Positions 49,440 to 61,799 of a stretch of DNA of 64,000 bases are shown in pieces. Origin of the DNA: Siphlonurus alternatus (Eukaryota; Arthropoda; Insecta; Ephemeroptera; Siphlonuridae). The notes beneath the pieces are model-generated. The model did no database searches and was not told the origin of the DNA. It saw nothing but the letters and a program-made list of their open reading frames with translations. Location of the stretch: contig OX463778.1 of the NCBI GenBank assembly GCA_949825025.1, positions 49,810,829 to 49,874,828 on the forward strand, written 5' to 3'. The translations under genes and the position numbers were made by a program. Each line of letters begins with the position of its first letter. Positions within the stretch are counted from its first letter, which is position 1.

Positions 49440-51090
49440 AAAATACAATACTAAATACTAATTCTGTTTCTCGAATTATTTTTTAGTTATTATGTTAAAA
49501 AGACACTTTAGTTAGCAACTGGAAATTTATTTTATTTCATGGCACGATGTACGATGATGACGTGTGGTGTCTACAAAAATTATAACGATTTAATTAATTA
49601 AATTTTCAATCACTCTTATTTTATTTTTACTTATAGTTAGAATCTTCGTTTAAGAATATGAGTTTATAATTGGTGTTTCTGCAATGATATTTTACAGTAT
49701 ATTTATATATATACTAATCTACAGCTTTAGAATTTAAAAAAAAACACTAACAAAGAAACTAATATAAATTATACCTTTAATTATTATTTTTACATAAAAT
49801 CCATGTTTTTATTTACAAGATTTGTAAAATTAATTAAAAATGACATAAAGTTAATTTTACTGACAGTATAATAATACAAAATGACAACTGTATTCTTATT
49901 GTTAAATTTATTTATGACAACGTTTAATAATCATCACTCTTTATATTTTATAAAGTTAAAAATCTGTTCATGTTTTTAAGTGAAGACCATTTCTAAAGTG
50001 AAGGGGTTACATTTTATGACGAGTGCATTAAAATGCGCCAAAGCCGGGGATAATTTGACGGAAATATGGCACTTCCCTCGCTGCTTCCTCATAAAATTTC
50101 ATCAGGGAGGGAGGTGCACCCCCCCCCACCTCCCAGCAGTAGCAGAACGACATGAACGATCGATATTGCTCGACGTTTATTGAAATAAATTTACTCTTGG
50201 AGAAACTCAACTTGAGTGGGTAAAATTGTTACACGCCTTTTTAATAATATCAATTGAAGCGAAATTTGTAACTGTACTTCAGTAATAATTTGTTTTCCTG
50301 TCTATTCGAATTTATCAGTCACCTAAAAACATAATTGTATTAAGTATGACATAAAAATCTGCCTATATAGCTATATAATCTTCTGAAAATTTCTAGTTAC
50401 GGATGCATGGCAACGTTTCTTGACTGGTTTAGACAAATCGGAATCATTTTTACTGCTTCATGGTCCTAATTCTCTTTATTGAGCAGCTAATAATGGTGGT
50501 CGCTAATAAATAATGTCGAGATTAATTTAACTTGAGTTTAGAATGATTTTATGACCCAATTGGTACACCTAGGTGTTTCCAGACTCTTCTATCATTAGTA
50601 CAGCCAATCAAAAACGTGCTGAAAAGACTTGGAGTCTATAAGACCATCGTTACTGATTCGTAAAGAAATCGTGTAAATACTAGAAAATATTAATGAGGTC
50701 TTGTGTTGGAGGGAATTTTTATAAAAAAATTGAGAATAAAATCAGTTTTCTAAGCGATTCTAACAATTTCAGGACTAGAATAAATAGACATTTTTAAATT
50801 GAGAAACACTTGAATTATGACGCAATAAAATTTATTTAAAAATAACTTGTTTATAACATTTTACAACATTCTTCACAATTTTTTAGAAATTGATAGCTTC
50901 AAAATATTGTCAGAGAATAGGGAATCTAACAGACGTAAATTTGCAAATTTTATAGTGGACGTATCTAATCCCACTGTAAGAGAGTTTTAGTTTACCAAAG
51001 TAATGCCGCAAACTGATCAGGAGTCACGTTCTTACTCTAAAAAAAAAAAAGAGTTACAAAAAGTTTCAAAGTTACAAGACTAAATCAAAG
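49440..51090. other. AT-rich stretch, presumed intron
   Basis: Nothing recognised apart from a C9 run in a GC-richer patch near 50119-50127. Short open frames on both strands across that patch have no family resemblance. Confidence 0.45.
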
Positions 51091-51099
51091 TGTGAAGTA

Positions 51100-51295
51100 T
51101 GATATTGAATTGTCCCCGCGACAAGTTCGGTACTTGTCTGAGCGGGCGGGAATTTCAACGAGCACTAAATCTGCGCGAGCTCTTCGCGTGTGCCTGGCAC
51201 GTCTCCAGGGCGCCTCGTCTGCCAGGCGCCAGCCCTCAATTGAAATCTACTGCCAGAATATCGGATCCTCACTTGCCAAGCTACATCCGCTAATT
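51100..51295. promoter_or_regulatory. CpG-rich islet
   Basis: A GC-rich segment with a local inverted repeat (GGCGCCTCGTC / CAGGCGCCAG near 51210-51232). Two + frames are open through it with Arg/Ser/Ala-rich content, as expected from composition. Candidate regulatory element. Confidence 0.2.
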
Positions 51296-52165
51296 AATTT
51301 AAAGGAAACATTATTTTTATAACTTTTTAATTTTTAAAATAATATTCAAATATAAAACAAAAATTGAAATTTTCATATTAATTTTAAAACTATAAACTAA
51401 ATTTCAATAATTTCGTTTTGTATTGTAATTCAATTTGTTGAAATTGAATACTCTATTTCATAAAAGAAGAATTTTTAATAACTTTTACAGAATTTCTTTA
51501 AGTTCTCTTTAGGAATCATGGATGATTAAAATTTAATCTAATTATACAATGCAGCTAGCACGATGTATATTGCTAATTTAATGCAAGAGGAAAAAGGAAA
51601 ACTTCGTTTATAACTAAAAGTTTATAATTAGTTTTATTTGAAAACATATAATTTTTAAAACCATTATCAAATTACTTAAATATTTAAAGAATATAAAGTA
51701 AAAAGTCTCAAAAATCGACCGGGAGTAGCTGAAAGATAAAAAAACTTTAACTTTATTTAAATTAGTAACTTCAGCACCTCTGATTAGAAATTCTTAAAAA
51801 AATTCAAACTTTTTTACTTATATTTCTGGACTGAATTGTTTGAGTCTTAAGTTCCAAGTTACACATTTACAAGCAATGTATAAGTATAAATATATAATAT
51901 GTTTGCATTTAATCTTAAACAGAAAATACAAATAAATTTTAGTTATATACAATGGCATCACTGCGAAAGAAAATGATGAAATACAGATCTCTTTCGTAAC
52001 ATTTCAGTGAAGAATGCGACGAATACATTTTTTTCTTTTTTTTTTTTACATACATTTTACGTCATCGCTGTTGTTTCCTGTATATTTTGTGAACTGTTAG
52101 CAAGCAAGGGAGTACGAATCGATCGCAGTGAGCTCGCTTCTCTTTCTCTGTCTCACTTTTCTTTT

Positions 52166-52274
<109 letters not shown>

Positions 52275-53289
52275 AAGAAACATGAGACAAACAGCAAGCA
52301 AGTAAAGTTAAGAAGAAAAAAAGACAAGAAGTGCACAAGGGGTGCTAGAAAAATATGACAAAGGAGAGTCATTTCTTTATAATACTGCTGCACAGGTCTC
52401 TAAGAAATATATACTCTACTATAAACTTTAATAAAAATATATTATTAGCTGAATATTCTATTACATACATAAAAATGTAATATTTAAGAGCGATATTTTT
52501 TTTACATTATATTTTTTTCAGTTATATAACAGACAAATGAATGTTTTTTTTTTTCTTTTTACGAATAATAAATCGTTTCTTACATAATAAACTTAAACCA
52601 TTTACATGAAAATAAATGACGTGGAAACAGTGTAACTTTTTTTTATACTAAAGTTTGGGATTTGAAATGGGAAAATATTTGTCATTCTTGATGTTAGTGT
52701 AACATATTTTGTTACAGAAATTTGTTACAATAATATTATTATAAAAAAAGAAGTAATTCACAGTAAAAAAATTTACTATTGTTTACTTATGACTTTTCTT
52801 TTCTATTTTGAAAAAAATCTGTTTGACATTTTGAGTATTAACACAAAAATGTGTAAAAAATAAAAACAATTTGTTAAAAATTATGACCTAATCAAAATAA
52901 ATAAAAATAAAAGAAATTACTTACAAACTCTGAAGCTTGTTGAAAATGTTACTTTTTTATATTTTTGTACTTTTTGAGTATTTTATAGCCATATATATAG
53001 AACTTTTTAAGGTGTAGAAATGAAACAAAGTTCATCCTTTTATAATAAAACTTTTTTATGTTTTTATTTTTAGTAGTTTGAAGGTAGGATATATTCTTGA
53101 GTTTACTAGAATGAGAATGTGCTTTCTAATGTGAGTTTCGTTCAGTAAAGAAATATGAAGCTCATAAAGTGATACTCGTATAAAAACCTTTCTTTTTCAT
53201 GAAGTTCCAATATACAGTTATAGTATGGTGAACAGAACAACCATAACAATGTTTAAACTTAGTTGCTTCTCTTGTTATCGGTTCACCAA

Positions 53290-53465
53290 GTTATTTTCGT
53301 CATATTGTACCTCAGTGTGACTTCTTCATCTGCCACACACCCAAGTAAAAGCCGGAGTTTGCTGCTTGGTTCCTTGCCGGTCGATCCGACCAAACGGTAA
53401 CCTCTCGACCAACGGTGCTTTTCTGTGATCGATCCAAGCCAACGTGGCGTACTTAAACATTCTAT
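53290..53465. other. GC-richer segment of unknown nature
   Basis: A conspicuous GC-richer block beside the hairpin at 53555-53710. On the minus strand it is open for over 50 codons (WLGSITEKHRWSRGYRLVGS and onward). The composition is complex rather than repetitive, so it could be a fragment of a retroposon or a noncoding conserved element. I do not recognise the peptide or see splice signals. Confidence 0.3.
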
Positions 53466-53554
53466 AGGTGGTATCACAGACAAATTTTCAAACAATATAT
53501 TATTAAATATATAGAAGTTTTTTTTATTAATATCGCAGTGTTTTAAAAATATTA

Positions 53555-53710
53555 TAAGGGGCATTCACAAAGCCTTAAGGCCATATTTAAGGCTCAATAA
53601 TTTAAGACCAGAAATTTTGGGTATAAAAAACACGTCTAAAATCAAGCTTTAAATTATCGAGCCTTAAATATCTTAAATATGGCCTTATAAGACTTTGTGA
53701 ATGCCCCTTA
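53555..53710. mobile_element. 156-bp palindromic MITE-like element
   Basis: TAAGGGGCATTCACAAAG at the left is the inverse of CTTTGTGAATGCCCCTTA at the right. Inner arms (GGCCATATTTAAGG / CTTAAATATGGCC and AATAATTTAA / TTAAATTAT) also pair. The target duplication is ambiguous (TA or TTA). Terminal GGGGCATTCACAAAG resembles the 58766 element, suggesting a common transposase group, perhaps Harbinger-like; that assignment is inference. Confidence 0.7.
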
Positions 53711-53714
53711 TTAG

Positions 53715-55690
53715 TTTTTCTACAATAATAATTTAATGAAAAAATATAATAATTTTTTTCTTCTTTTATTATAATTAATTTATCTAAATTTTATATAAAA
53801 ATGTTACAGATAGAAATCTTGTTAAAATTAGATTAAAAACTTGAAAGTTATAATGTATTAAAGATTGCAGAGTAAAATTTTCTCATCAGTAGCAGTAGTA
53901 TAAGATCACTTTCCAATCGTTTCAGTAGGACGACAATTTTCATCTCTATGCAACTTGCAGATTAATCAAAAAGTTTTGACTTCACATTTATATAAAAAAA
54001 AGTTAAAGTTAACTTTCATCATTTTGATACGCTTGACCTTTGTTACATATATAGTTAGTAAATTGCAGTCTATTCCAAACACTGAAACAAAACAACACTA
54101 AAACTACTATAAAAAAAGGTAATTTTATCACAGCATTCATTGAAATGGATGTGACTACTTACATTCTGATTGAAGTCATTAGGTAGGTTTTGTGTTGACT
54201 CGGATCATATGAAATATTTTCTCTACTAAGACTCCCGACATTAGTAAAAGATAACACACTGTTAAACTGGAAAAAAAAATAATAAATAAATATAATTACT
54301 TTTAACCAAATGTATAATATTGTCAGACTTAAAACCAGAAATTTGCAGTAAGAGCTAATTTCTTATCTCTATAACGCTGAAATTCACCTTTATCGCCAAT
54401 ATCAACTGTCCGACGATTTCTCGTCTAACAGAAAACAAACTTTTACATTGCACATTACATTTTATAAAAGATGAAAAACTTAAAAGATTTAATTGTAAAG
54501 CAAGATGCAAAATTAGATATAAAAAATTGCACAATATTTCTGAAATTCATATTTAAATATTTAAAAATTTAAATTTAAAATAAATTTAATTAGCAATAAT
54601 ATATATAATAGAGTATGTATGTATATATGTATATATATATCGTTTGAAGAAGCAGTTAAAACTAAAAGTCCTTATCAATAACAAATTTAGAAATGTTCAA
54701 ACATTACCTTAACATCCAGTATATATTCTAAATTCCTATATTAACTTTTGTGATTAAAAGTTTGGTACAACTATGTGAAAGTTTAATTGCATAACACGAA
54801 GAAGCCCAAGTAGAGAAGGAGATGTGGAAGTTGTGCTTGCTCCTAATTTGGCTACCCTGGTGTGAATTAAATGCATATCTGATTTCCATTAGATTAAACG
54901 TGATTTCAACATCCAAATATGTACGTAAGACCAACTTAGTTTATATCAGAGTATATATTATAGTCAAGAGCAATTTAAATTCTGTCCTCCCGTTCTCACT
55001 TTGTTTGGGAAGATCTCATCGCTGTCTTGAGAATTAATCAAACAACTTCATTTATCTTCTTAATGTTATGTAATCACATTCTAGATGCTATCTTTTTTTA
55101 TAAATATAAATATGTGGGTTTTGCAGCTTAGGGAATTTTCATGATGAGAACGTGGGCTTGGACAAAATGAAAAATGTATCATGACTTAATATTATGACAG
55201 TCAAATGAAACATGTACAATTTTAAATTTAATAAAAAAATATACATATAATCGAATAGGCAAAAATTTTAAAGCATTGTTTTTTAGTTGAAATTTCATCA
55301 ATCTTTTGCTACGAAGACAGATTATTTTGAAAACAACGTTAGATAATAAATATAATATGAAGAACGATTTCTTTCAATAGTATCCAATAATATTTTCAAT
55401 GTGACAAATTATACCGTAGAGCGCAATTTGAAGATATTGTGCATTTCAGTACAGAATCGGTTTTTGGACCCCCCCCCCTCTTCTTCTCTCGCTCTGAATC
55501 TAAGCTTTATATCAAGATTATCAGAATGGCAAATTGAAAATAGGTTCCACTTATTGCAAATTTTCTACAGTTTCGTTAATAAAAAAATAATTTTTCCACG
55601 ATAATGGAACTATTGAATTATAATGTGCATTTTCATGCAAGCTAGTATATATGTAATATATAAAATATACATTATGGACTTCCAAATAGG
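53715..55690. other. AT-rich stretch, nothing recognised
   Basis: AT-rich with a C10 run near 55470 and TATATATAT near 54630. Open frames of about 70 codons (for example around 54822-55037) show no family resemblance and no splice context. Confidence 0.5.
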
Positions 55691-55698
55691 ACGCAATT

Positions 55699-55827
55699 CA
55701 TGAAGAAAGACTTACAAAGTTATCCAGGTTTCTCACTAACCACTTTTAAGGTTATTGCATTAGGATGGCTCTAATCACTGTTAGTGAAATCCGTGGATAA
55801 CTTTCTGGGTATCTCTTTCGCTTCATA
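55699..55827. repeat. Degenerate hairpin, GTTATCCAG family
   Basis: ATGAAGAAAGA...AAAGTTATCCAGG and TTTCTCACTAACCA on the left pair imperfectly with TTAGTGAAATCCG, GGATAACTTTCTGGG and TCTTTCGCTTCAT on the right. Same motif order as the other copies. Confidence 0.6.
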
Positions 55828-55829
55828 AA

Positions 55830-57430
55830 TATATTTTTTATACGTATGTATACAGATTGATAAAATGTTTTATTATTCCTTCCTATACTGTCAATTTTTT
55901 CTCATGACAAAGCCATTATTTATTCAAACGAAATATCAAGTGTTTATGCATGAGAAATAACATGAAACTCTTTGCCATTGTGTCAAAGCATATTCTACGT
56001 TGAATCAATTTAACAACTTCAAAAAATAAGTTTGTTGTTTCTGAATATGATCAACACATGCATGTATACCAAATAAAATGTTTTTCTTTTATATTTATAA
56101 TTAGTTTACTAATTAATTAAATAGATTCACCTAAGAATCTAGTGACAAAGAGGTCAAGAGACCATTATAATTATCCTTTGATACATAATGAGTGATCAAG
56201 TAATGAGAACTTCAAAGTGTTAATAAAGTCAAGAAGGCAACTGTTACATTAATTAGGTGCTGTTGTAATTATTACGTAATTATGCACTTTTTTTTTACTT
56301 CAAATTTTAAAAAATTGAGTCCTTTTCTTAGAAAATTTCCTTTAATATTAATAGGATAAATGGTTACAGATAGGCAATTTTTGTTTTTTAATCCACCACA
56401 CTTCCATAGAGACCGAAAAACAACAAACAGAATAAGGATAATATTCATGCTGGCTTTATGTGTTGTACATGAATGGTTGGTTGAATATATGTACTGTTTA
56501 AAATATATATTAATATATTTGAAGCTTAAATTTATACATCATCATTCATCATTTAACAAAAAATTCGAATCAAATTTTCATACTGTATGTCATATTATAT
56601 GAAGTAGGCTATATTATTTTTTTTAATGCTGCAGTAAATTAATGTACGATTTGTTAAACACCCAATTAAACATAAACTAACGATATATTATTTATTTTAA
56701 AATCTACGCACCTTATATCCCTGTAGTATAAAAGCTCTTGTATTGATTTAACAGTCTATATAAATAGAATACGTTAAGTCGTTTCTCTTACAGTGTATGT
56801 TTAATCTTGGTATTATAGTGACTGCAGCAGCGTCATCGAATCGAAGCCAAATAAAACACTGCAATGTAGCATTACAAGTTACTTAGGCTATAGTCTCAGC
56901 AAATAAATGATTCACAAGGAAGTAGCCAAAATTGCGAGTTTTCTAAATATATTTGAACTTGAAAATATGTCAGCACTAGTAACCTATATCAAATTTGAAT
57001 AATTAGCCCTTCTAACAGTTTCCGGTTAGAATTGATCACGTTCATTAAAATGTATTTTTTTTTTTTTTTACTCAGTCAGTAAAATTGTTTCTGTCCTTGA
57101 ATCCTTTGGTGTATTTGCCCTTTGATCGCTGTTCTACTCTGACGTGCACAAGTAGCTGCAGAGGTGGGGGGAGTAGTATTGGAGGGGACGGTAAAAGGGG
57201 GTTGGAAAAGCTACCGTAGTTTTAGAACAAAGCTAGTGAACATAAACGACTCGAGAAACATTCAGCAACAATGAAAATATATGTCAAGGACTCTTCTTTG
57301 AAACACTTCATTAATATTTTGTTTATTTGAATATCGTGTACTATTTTCATATACAGTATGGCTTAGCATATATTTATTATATTGTTGTCACTCTTGTTAT
57401 ACTAAATTAAATCAAAATAATTGTACAAAA
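55830..57430. other. AT-rich stretch, presumed intron or intergenic
   Basis: Contains a T14 run near 57056 and a small GC-richer, G-rich patch at 57140-57230. No gene recognised. Confidence 0.5.
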
Positions 57431-57433
57431 ACG

Positions 57434-57775
57434 TTAAGGGTAAGGTAACACGAATCTGCTGATTTTGTAGTCCCATTTAATTAACATGTAAACCTTAGCA
57501 GTCTCATTCTGATTTTTTTTTAGAGAAATTCCTTAGCACCAAAAAGTTGCAGAAAAAAATTCAAAACAATCGGACAAGCTGATTTTTTTAAATTAATTTT
57601 TTAATTTTTTTTTTAAAAAATCGGCTCGTCCCTTTGTTTTGAAATTTTTTCTACAACTTCTTGGTGCTAAGGACTGTCTCTTAAAAAACTTCATAATATT
57701 TATGAGGTTGCTAAGGTTTAAGTGTTAATCAAATGGGACTAAAAACTCAGCAGATTCGTGTTACCTTACCCTTAA
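57434..57775. mobile_element. 334-bp palindromic TTAA element, second subfamily
   Basis: A long inverted repeat (57438-57771) between TTAA duplications. The termini GGGTAAGGTAACACGAATCT and its complement are perfect for over 25 bp; inner arms are more diverged (CCTTAGCACCAAAAAGTTG / CAACTTCTTGGTGCTAAGG). The terminus resembles the 365-bp family (AATACGGATCAGCTG against ACACGAATCTGCTG), so it is probably a sister subfamily using the same transposase. Confidence 0.8.
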
Positions 57776-58524
57776 GAAATACTTACCCACGTGCAAAGAT
57801 TATTTTGTTTCTCAAGGACCTCTTTTTAATTGAATATTGTGCATAAAAAGGAAAGACATTATGCATCTTCATAATTATGCAAAATGTGATCAGTGTTGTG
57901 TATTTTTATTAACTTTTTATATGGTATATAAATTATATAATTTAATATTGTCATTCCAAAATTTTTAGTAATATGACAACATTTCTAAATTAGGATAAAA
58001 TTAAAAACTATGAAAACATTAGATATCGTAAATTTGTGTGTACATGCAATGACTAGCTTAGTATATTTTAGGCAGCTCTAACAAATAAGGGGGCGTTTCA
58101 CCACAAAGTTAATTTTGGAGCTACCATGAATTTCAGGACCCTTTCAGAAGGGTCAGCCACTCTTGTGCAGATTACTTTAAAGCTTTTATTCTGTAGTACA
58201 GACCCTAGATATATTTAACAGAAATTTATAAGATCTATGTACTTATGATAGACAATTGATGTTTGTACAAGAATTTGACAGTGAATTCTCGCGTTTGATT
58301 GAAAATGAAACTTTGTATAATATTATTAAAAAATTTTGCTAATGATTTTTAATCTTAATTAAGTATTAAGAAAATTTAAATTTACAGTTACAACATAGCG
58401 GAATAAACGTTATTAGATTTTATTTTCCCACAGGGTTCATTCAATATGCTGATGACTCTATTTAGGCTGATTAAAGAGTTATGTGGACATGGAGTTATTG
58501 CAAAATGACTTAAATAATAACTAA

Positions 58525-58750
58525 ATTTTTTTTCCAAGGATACACCCCTAAGAGCTTACAGCTCGCGGCGGGGTACTGGGTAGGGATAAGGTAGGGAACG
58601 GATAGTGGCCACGGCCTGCATGCTTACGCGTCCCAGCATTTGCTGAGGTGAGACTGAGGGAACCGTGGAAAACCTCAGTCAGGACGGACACCTCTACTTT
58701 TCTTCAATGGACCAAAGCGATGTCCAAAGCCTGGGGAACCACACACAAGT
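58525..58750 (-). mobile_element. 5'-truncated copy of the 5S-headed SINE (- strand)
   Basis: From a short T-run (58525-58533) through CCAAGGATACACCCCTAAG to CCACACACAAGT it is nearly identical to 44417-44633. It then stops, lacking the 5S-like head. 5' truncation with an intact 3' end and short poly-A is the normal product of incomplete LINE-driven reverse transcription, although removal of the head by later rearrangement is possible. Confidence 0.85.
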
Positions 58751-58765
58751 TGTATTAACAATAAT

Positions 58766-58919
58766 GGGGGCGATTCACAAAAGAGTTATCCAGATTTTTA
58801 TCTGCGTTTAGCTTAACCACGTTTAAACTATAACTGTTTTACGTGTTAAATTACTTGGTTAAACGTGGTTAAGCTAAACGCGGATAAAAACCTGGATAAC
58901 TCTTTCGTGAATCGCCCCC
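58766..58919. mobile_element. 154-bp palindromic MITE with AAT duplication
   Basis: GGGGGCGATTCACAAAAGAG and its complement CTCTTTCGTGAATCGCCCCC bound the element, flanked by AAT on both sides. The inner arms (GCGTTTAGCTTAACCACGTT / AACGTGGTTAAGCTAAACGC) are almost perfectly complementary. This is the best-preserved member of the hairpin family and defines its ends. It lies 15 bp from the truncated SINE. Confidence 0.8.
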
Positions 58920-59462
58920 AATATGTCTCTTATTAAACCAAATGTATTAATGTAATGAAAATTACATTTGAAAGTAATTATGGCATATATTATATAACTA
59001 TTGAAATGATGGCAAGGACATAACTTATATTATCAGAATGAAAAATTTTGAGTGTTATGTTACTCGTAATCTAAAATGGAACTAACATTCAGAAAGTGTG
59101 AGGTGAGAGGCTGCTAGAGTGTTGCATTTTCTTAAGCGCAATCTATATGGCTGCACTACAAAAGTCAAGCGTCTTGCATATTATATCTGACGCTAATGTC
59201 TGTTACTACTAATGCAGCTCCAACATGGCAGTCCACAACTCGTGCTAAAAAGTGTGAAGCTTTAGAAAAGTAGGCTATTAAGTTCATTTATAACATTGGT
59301 AAGTCTGCCTGTTCCTATAACAAATATTATTCGTATTAATAAAAAATTTTAAGATAATTGCATGAGCTCCTATTTTCAAGAAGTGTAGAATTGGTCGAGC
59401 GGATAGAAATATTAATATCAAAAATGGGCATAAAATTAGAGGACAGGCAAAGATGTTGTTAG

Positions 59463-59528
59463 GCTTATTCCACCACAGGCTCGTATAAAAAGGTGTCCTG
59501 ATTTGATCTGTGTCTGAGTGGAATAAGC
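59463..59528. repeat. Short inverted repeat
   Basis: GCTTATTCCAC and GTGGAATAAGC are exact inverses about 45 bp apart, with CACAGG / CCTGTG nearby. Possibly the remains of another hairpin element. Confidence 0.35.
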
Positions 59529-59638
59529 GGACCTGTGATGCTTAACAGTTTCCTACTAATCAACGTAATTTAATATCTATTACTAATAAAATTATTAGCT
59601 AACAAAATAAATTTAAACCTTTCTTTATAAAACATAAC

Positions 59639-59642
<4 letters not shown>

Positions 59643-59730
<88 letters not shown>

Positions 59731-59748
59731 CATATATATATATATATA
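59643..59748. repeat. (TA)n microsatellite
   Basis: About 106 bp of TA repeats with a single ACATACA interruption near 59727. Able to form cruciforms. Confidence 0.97.
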
Positions 59749-59828
59749 AAACAGCTGTAAATGCATAAAAATTTTCTATGATAAAATTTCAAGAAACTTG
59801 TTATAAAAGTATGACTTTGATACACGCT

Positions 59829-59943
59829 GTTTGTTGCACGTGTTTACGGCTCGTTAGATTGAGGGTGACACTTGGCACGTGAGGGTCAGCGTTGCCAAGT
59901 CAATTGCGACCTCGCGTGACAAACTGCATGCGTGTCAACAAAC
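59829..59943. repeat. GC-richer imperfect inverted repeat
   Basis: GTTTGTTGCACGTG at the left and GCGTGTCAACAAAC at the right are imperfect inverses. Inside, ACTTGGCA and TGCCAAGT pair. Two CACGTG E-boxes are present. It could be an old MITE or a regulatory patch. Confidence 0.4.
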
Positions 59944-59949
59944 AATATC

Positions 59950-61600
59950 CGAGAGTGCGGGACATTACAATCTTTATTTACTTCACAATACAAGTCACGA
60001 TTACTTTAAAATATTTGACATTCTATATTAAAAAAATAACACTTATTGTTGACATAAATAAAATATATTGCGACCAAAAAAAATATTTATGTAATAAATT
60101 ATTGTAAAAAATGTTGCAAGTTTTTTTTCCGTTTACATGGTTAGCTTACAAATTTTATTTTATATAAAGTTTTGTATAACTCGAGCATAATTTGAACTTG
60201 TTCAAATACTAATAATATAATGTAGGTTGACCTTTAATTATGGATTCAATTTAATTATAAATGTATTACTATTTTAATTATTGATATAGTTTGCAATTCA
60301 ATTATAGCATTAAAACGCTTGGTCCGTTTTAATAACATGGGTAATAGTCATCACCGCATGGGATATAATGCAAAATACAATTTTCACTCACGAAATAACG
60401 TATTTATAAGTCAACTATTTCTATTGTTCTTTTAGTTGCATTCATAAGTAAAAATTACTCGTCAAACTCTTTTCAAAATAAAAACTTTTTTTCTTTTCGT
60501 TACGCTACATTGGGCGTCATATTCGTTTAGACTTTTATCAGAGTCGCTCGGCTCGTGTCGGCCAGTGATATCCTTCGTTGCAAACCAGCTACCAATTACT
60601 GAAGACGATAATTATAAACACGATGAAAACCTAAATAAACATGACTGCAAGTTCAAAGTAAACGTTGAAATTAAAGCTCTATTATCTTAATTTGTACTAA
60701 ACGATCGTACTCAGTAAAAATTGTGATTAAATAATTAAAGTTGACACAATTTTTCGTGTGTAAATTTAGTTGGTCAGCAGTCCCATTTAGAGCGAAGTTT
60801 AATCACGGTAACATATTTTAGTGGACCTTAAATTGCTCCGAGTTGCAATTTCCTCCATCACGTTTCTCCGCGATGTCTCCTCTCTCTCCAATTGACCTGA
60901 TTGGCTGTCCATCACCGAGAGAACTTTTCAAACAGACTTCGGGTAGATTGGTAACACCATTTATCTCCCGACCTTTTTATAGGACCACCAATCCAACTTA
61001 GTAGTAGAATTGAGACACGGGCTAATCATGCATAAAAAAAAAATAAAAAACAGAAAATTTGACAATAGGAATTTCAAATAAATATTGGAAGTATTGGATT
61101 TAAAACAAAAATAAGTCAAACTAGGTAAAATTAAAGAGCTATAATGAACTGTAATAAATAAATCACGAACTATTTTGTGAATTTCAGTACCCAATATTTG
61201 CATAACCTGAAATTATATCTTATTTTTAAATTCAAATTTTTATTTTGATCATAGGCTGTACAGCATGGATCACTTCAATTGTTACATAAATTATTTTTTT
61301 TATAATATACTTTATTTTAATTAATATTAGAGATTCTAAAATTTTAAACACAATTATACAATACATAATTTTCAATGCCTAAGAAGCACTAGCGACATCA
61401 TCGCAATTCTTTTGAACTAAAGGTTTCACAGTCAGCCTTCTCTAAGAGTCTCTGGTATATAATACAGTAAATAATATGCTGTTTAAATTTCTGTACAATA
61501 ACTTTGCAAGTATATTATAGATTTGCATATTTTAAAACATTCATATGGAAGAATTTGAATTATTTTGTAATAATTACATAATTCATTTTATTACATGTTA
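59950..61600. other. AT-rich stretch, nothing recognised
   Basis: Slightly GC-richer patches at 60520-60600 and 60835-60960 carry no recognisable coding or RNA feature. Confidence 0.5.
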
Positions 61601-61604
61601 TCGC

Positions 61605-61795
61605 TGTATGGAGAGATTCCAACTTGGTACGTGCATTTCTGAGTGCGCAGCTATTTTGCAGCACCTCTCGAGCACGCTGGGCTCAGGTGGGAGGGGGGGG
61701 GGGGCAATTAGCGAGCGAGAGAAGCGGCAGTCCGTCCTTGCATGCTCTTTGCCCCCACCGAGTCAGCACTAACTGCTTTCGCAGACACTAATGAG
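61605..61795. promoter_or_regulatory. GC-rich islet with a G-run
   Basis: GC-richer sequence with a run of 11 G around 61690-61700. A 75-codon frame through it has no family resemblance. Possible regulatory DNA or G-quadruplex former. Confidence 0.2.
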
Positions 61796-61799
61796 GGCA

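Noticed and set aside
53380..53430. tRNA-like A and B boxes
   Set aside because: Spacing between the two box-like motifs is too short and no cloverleaf can be drawn.
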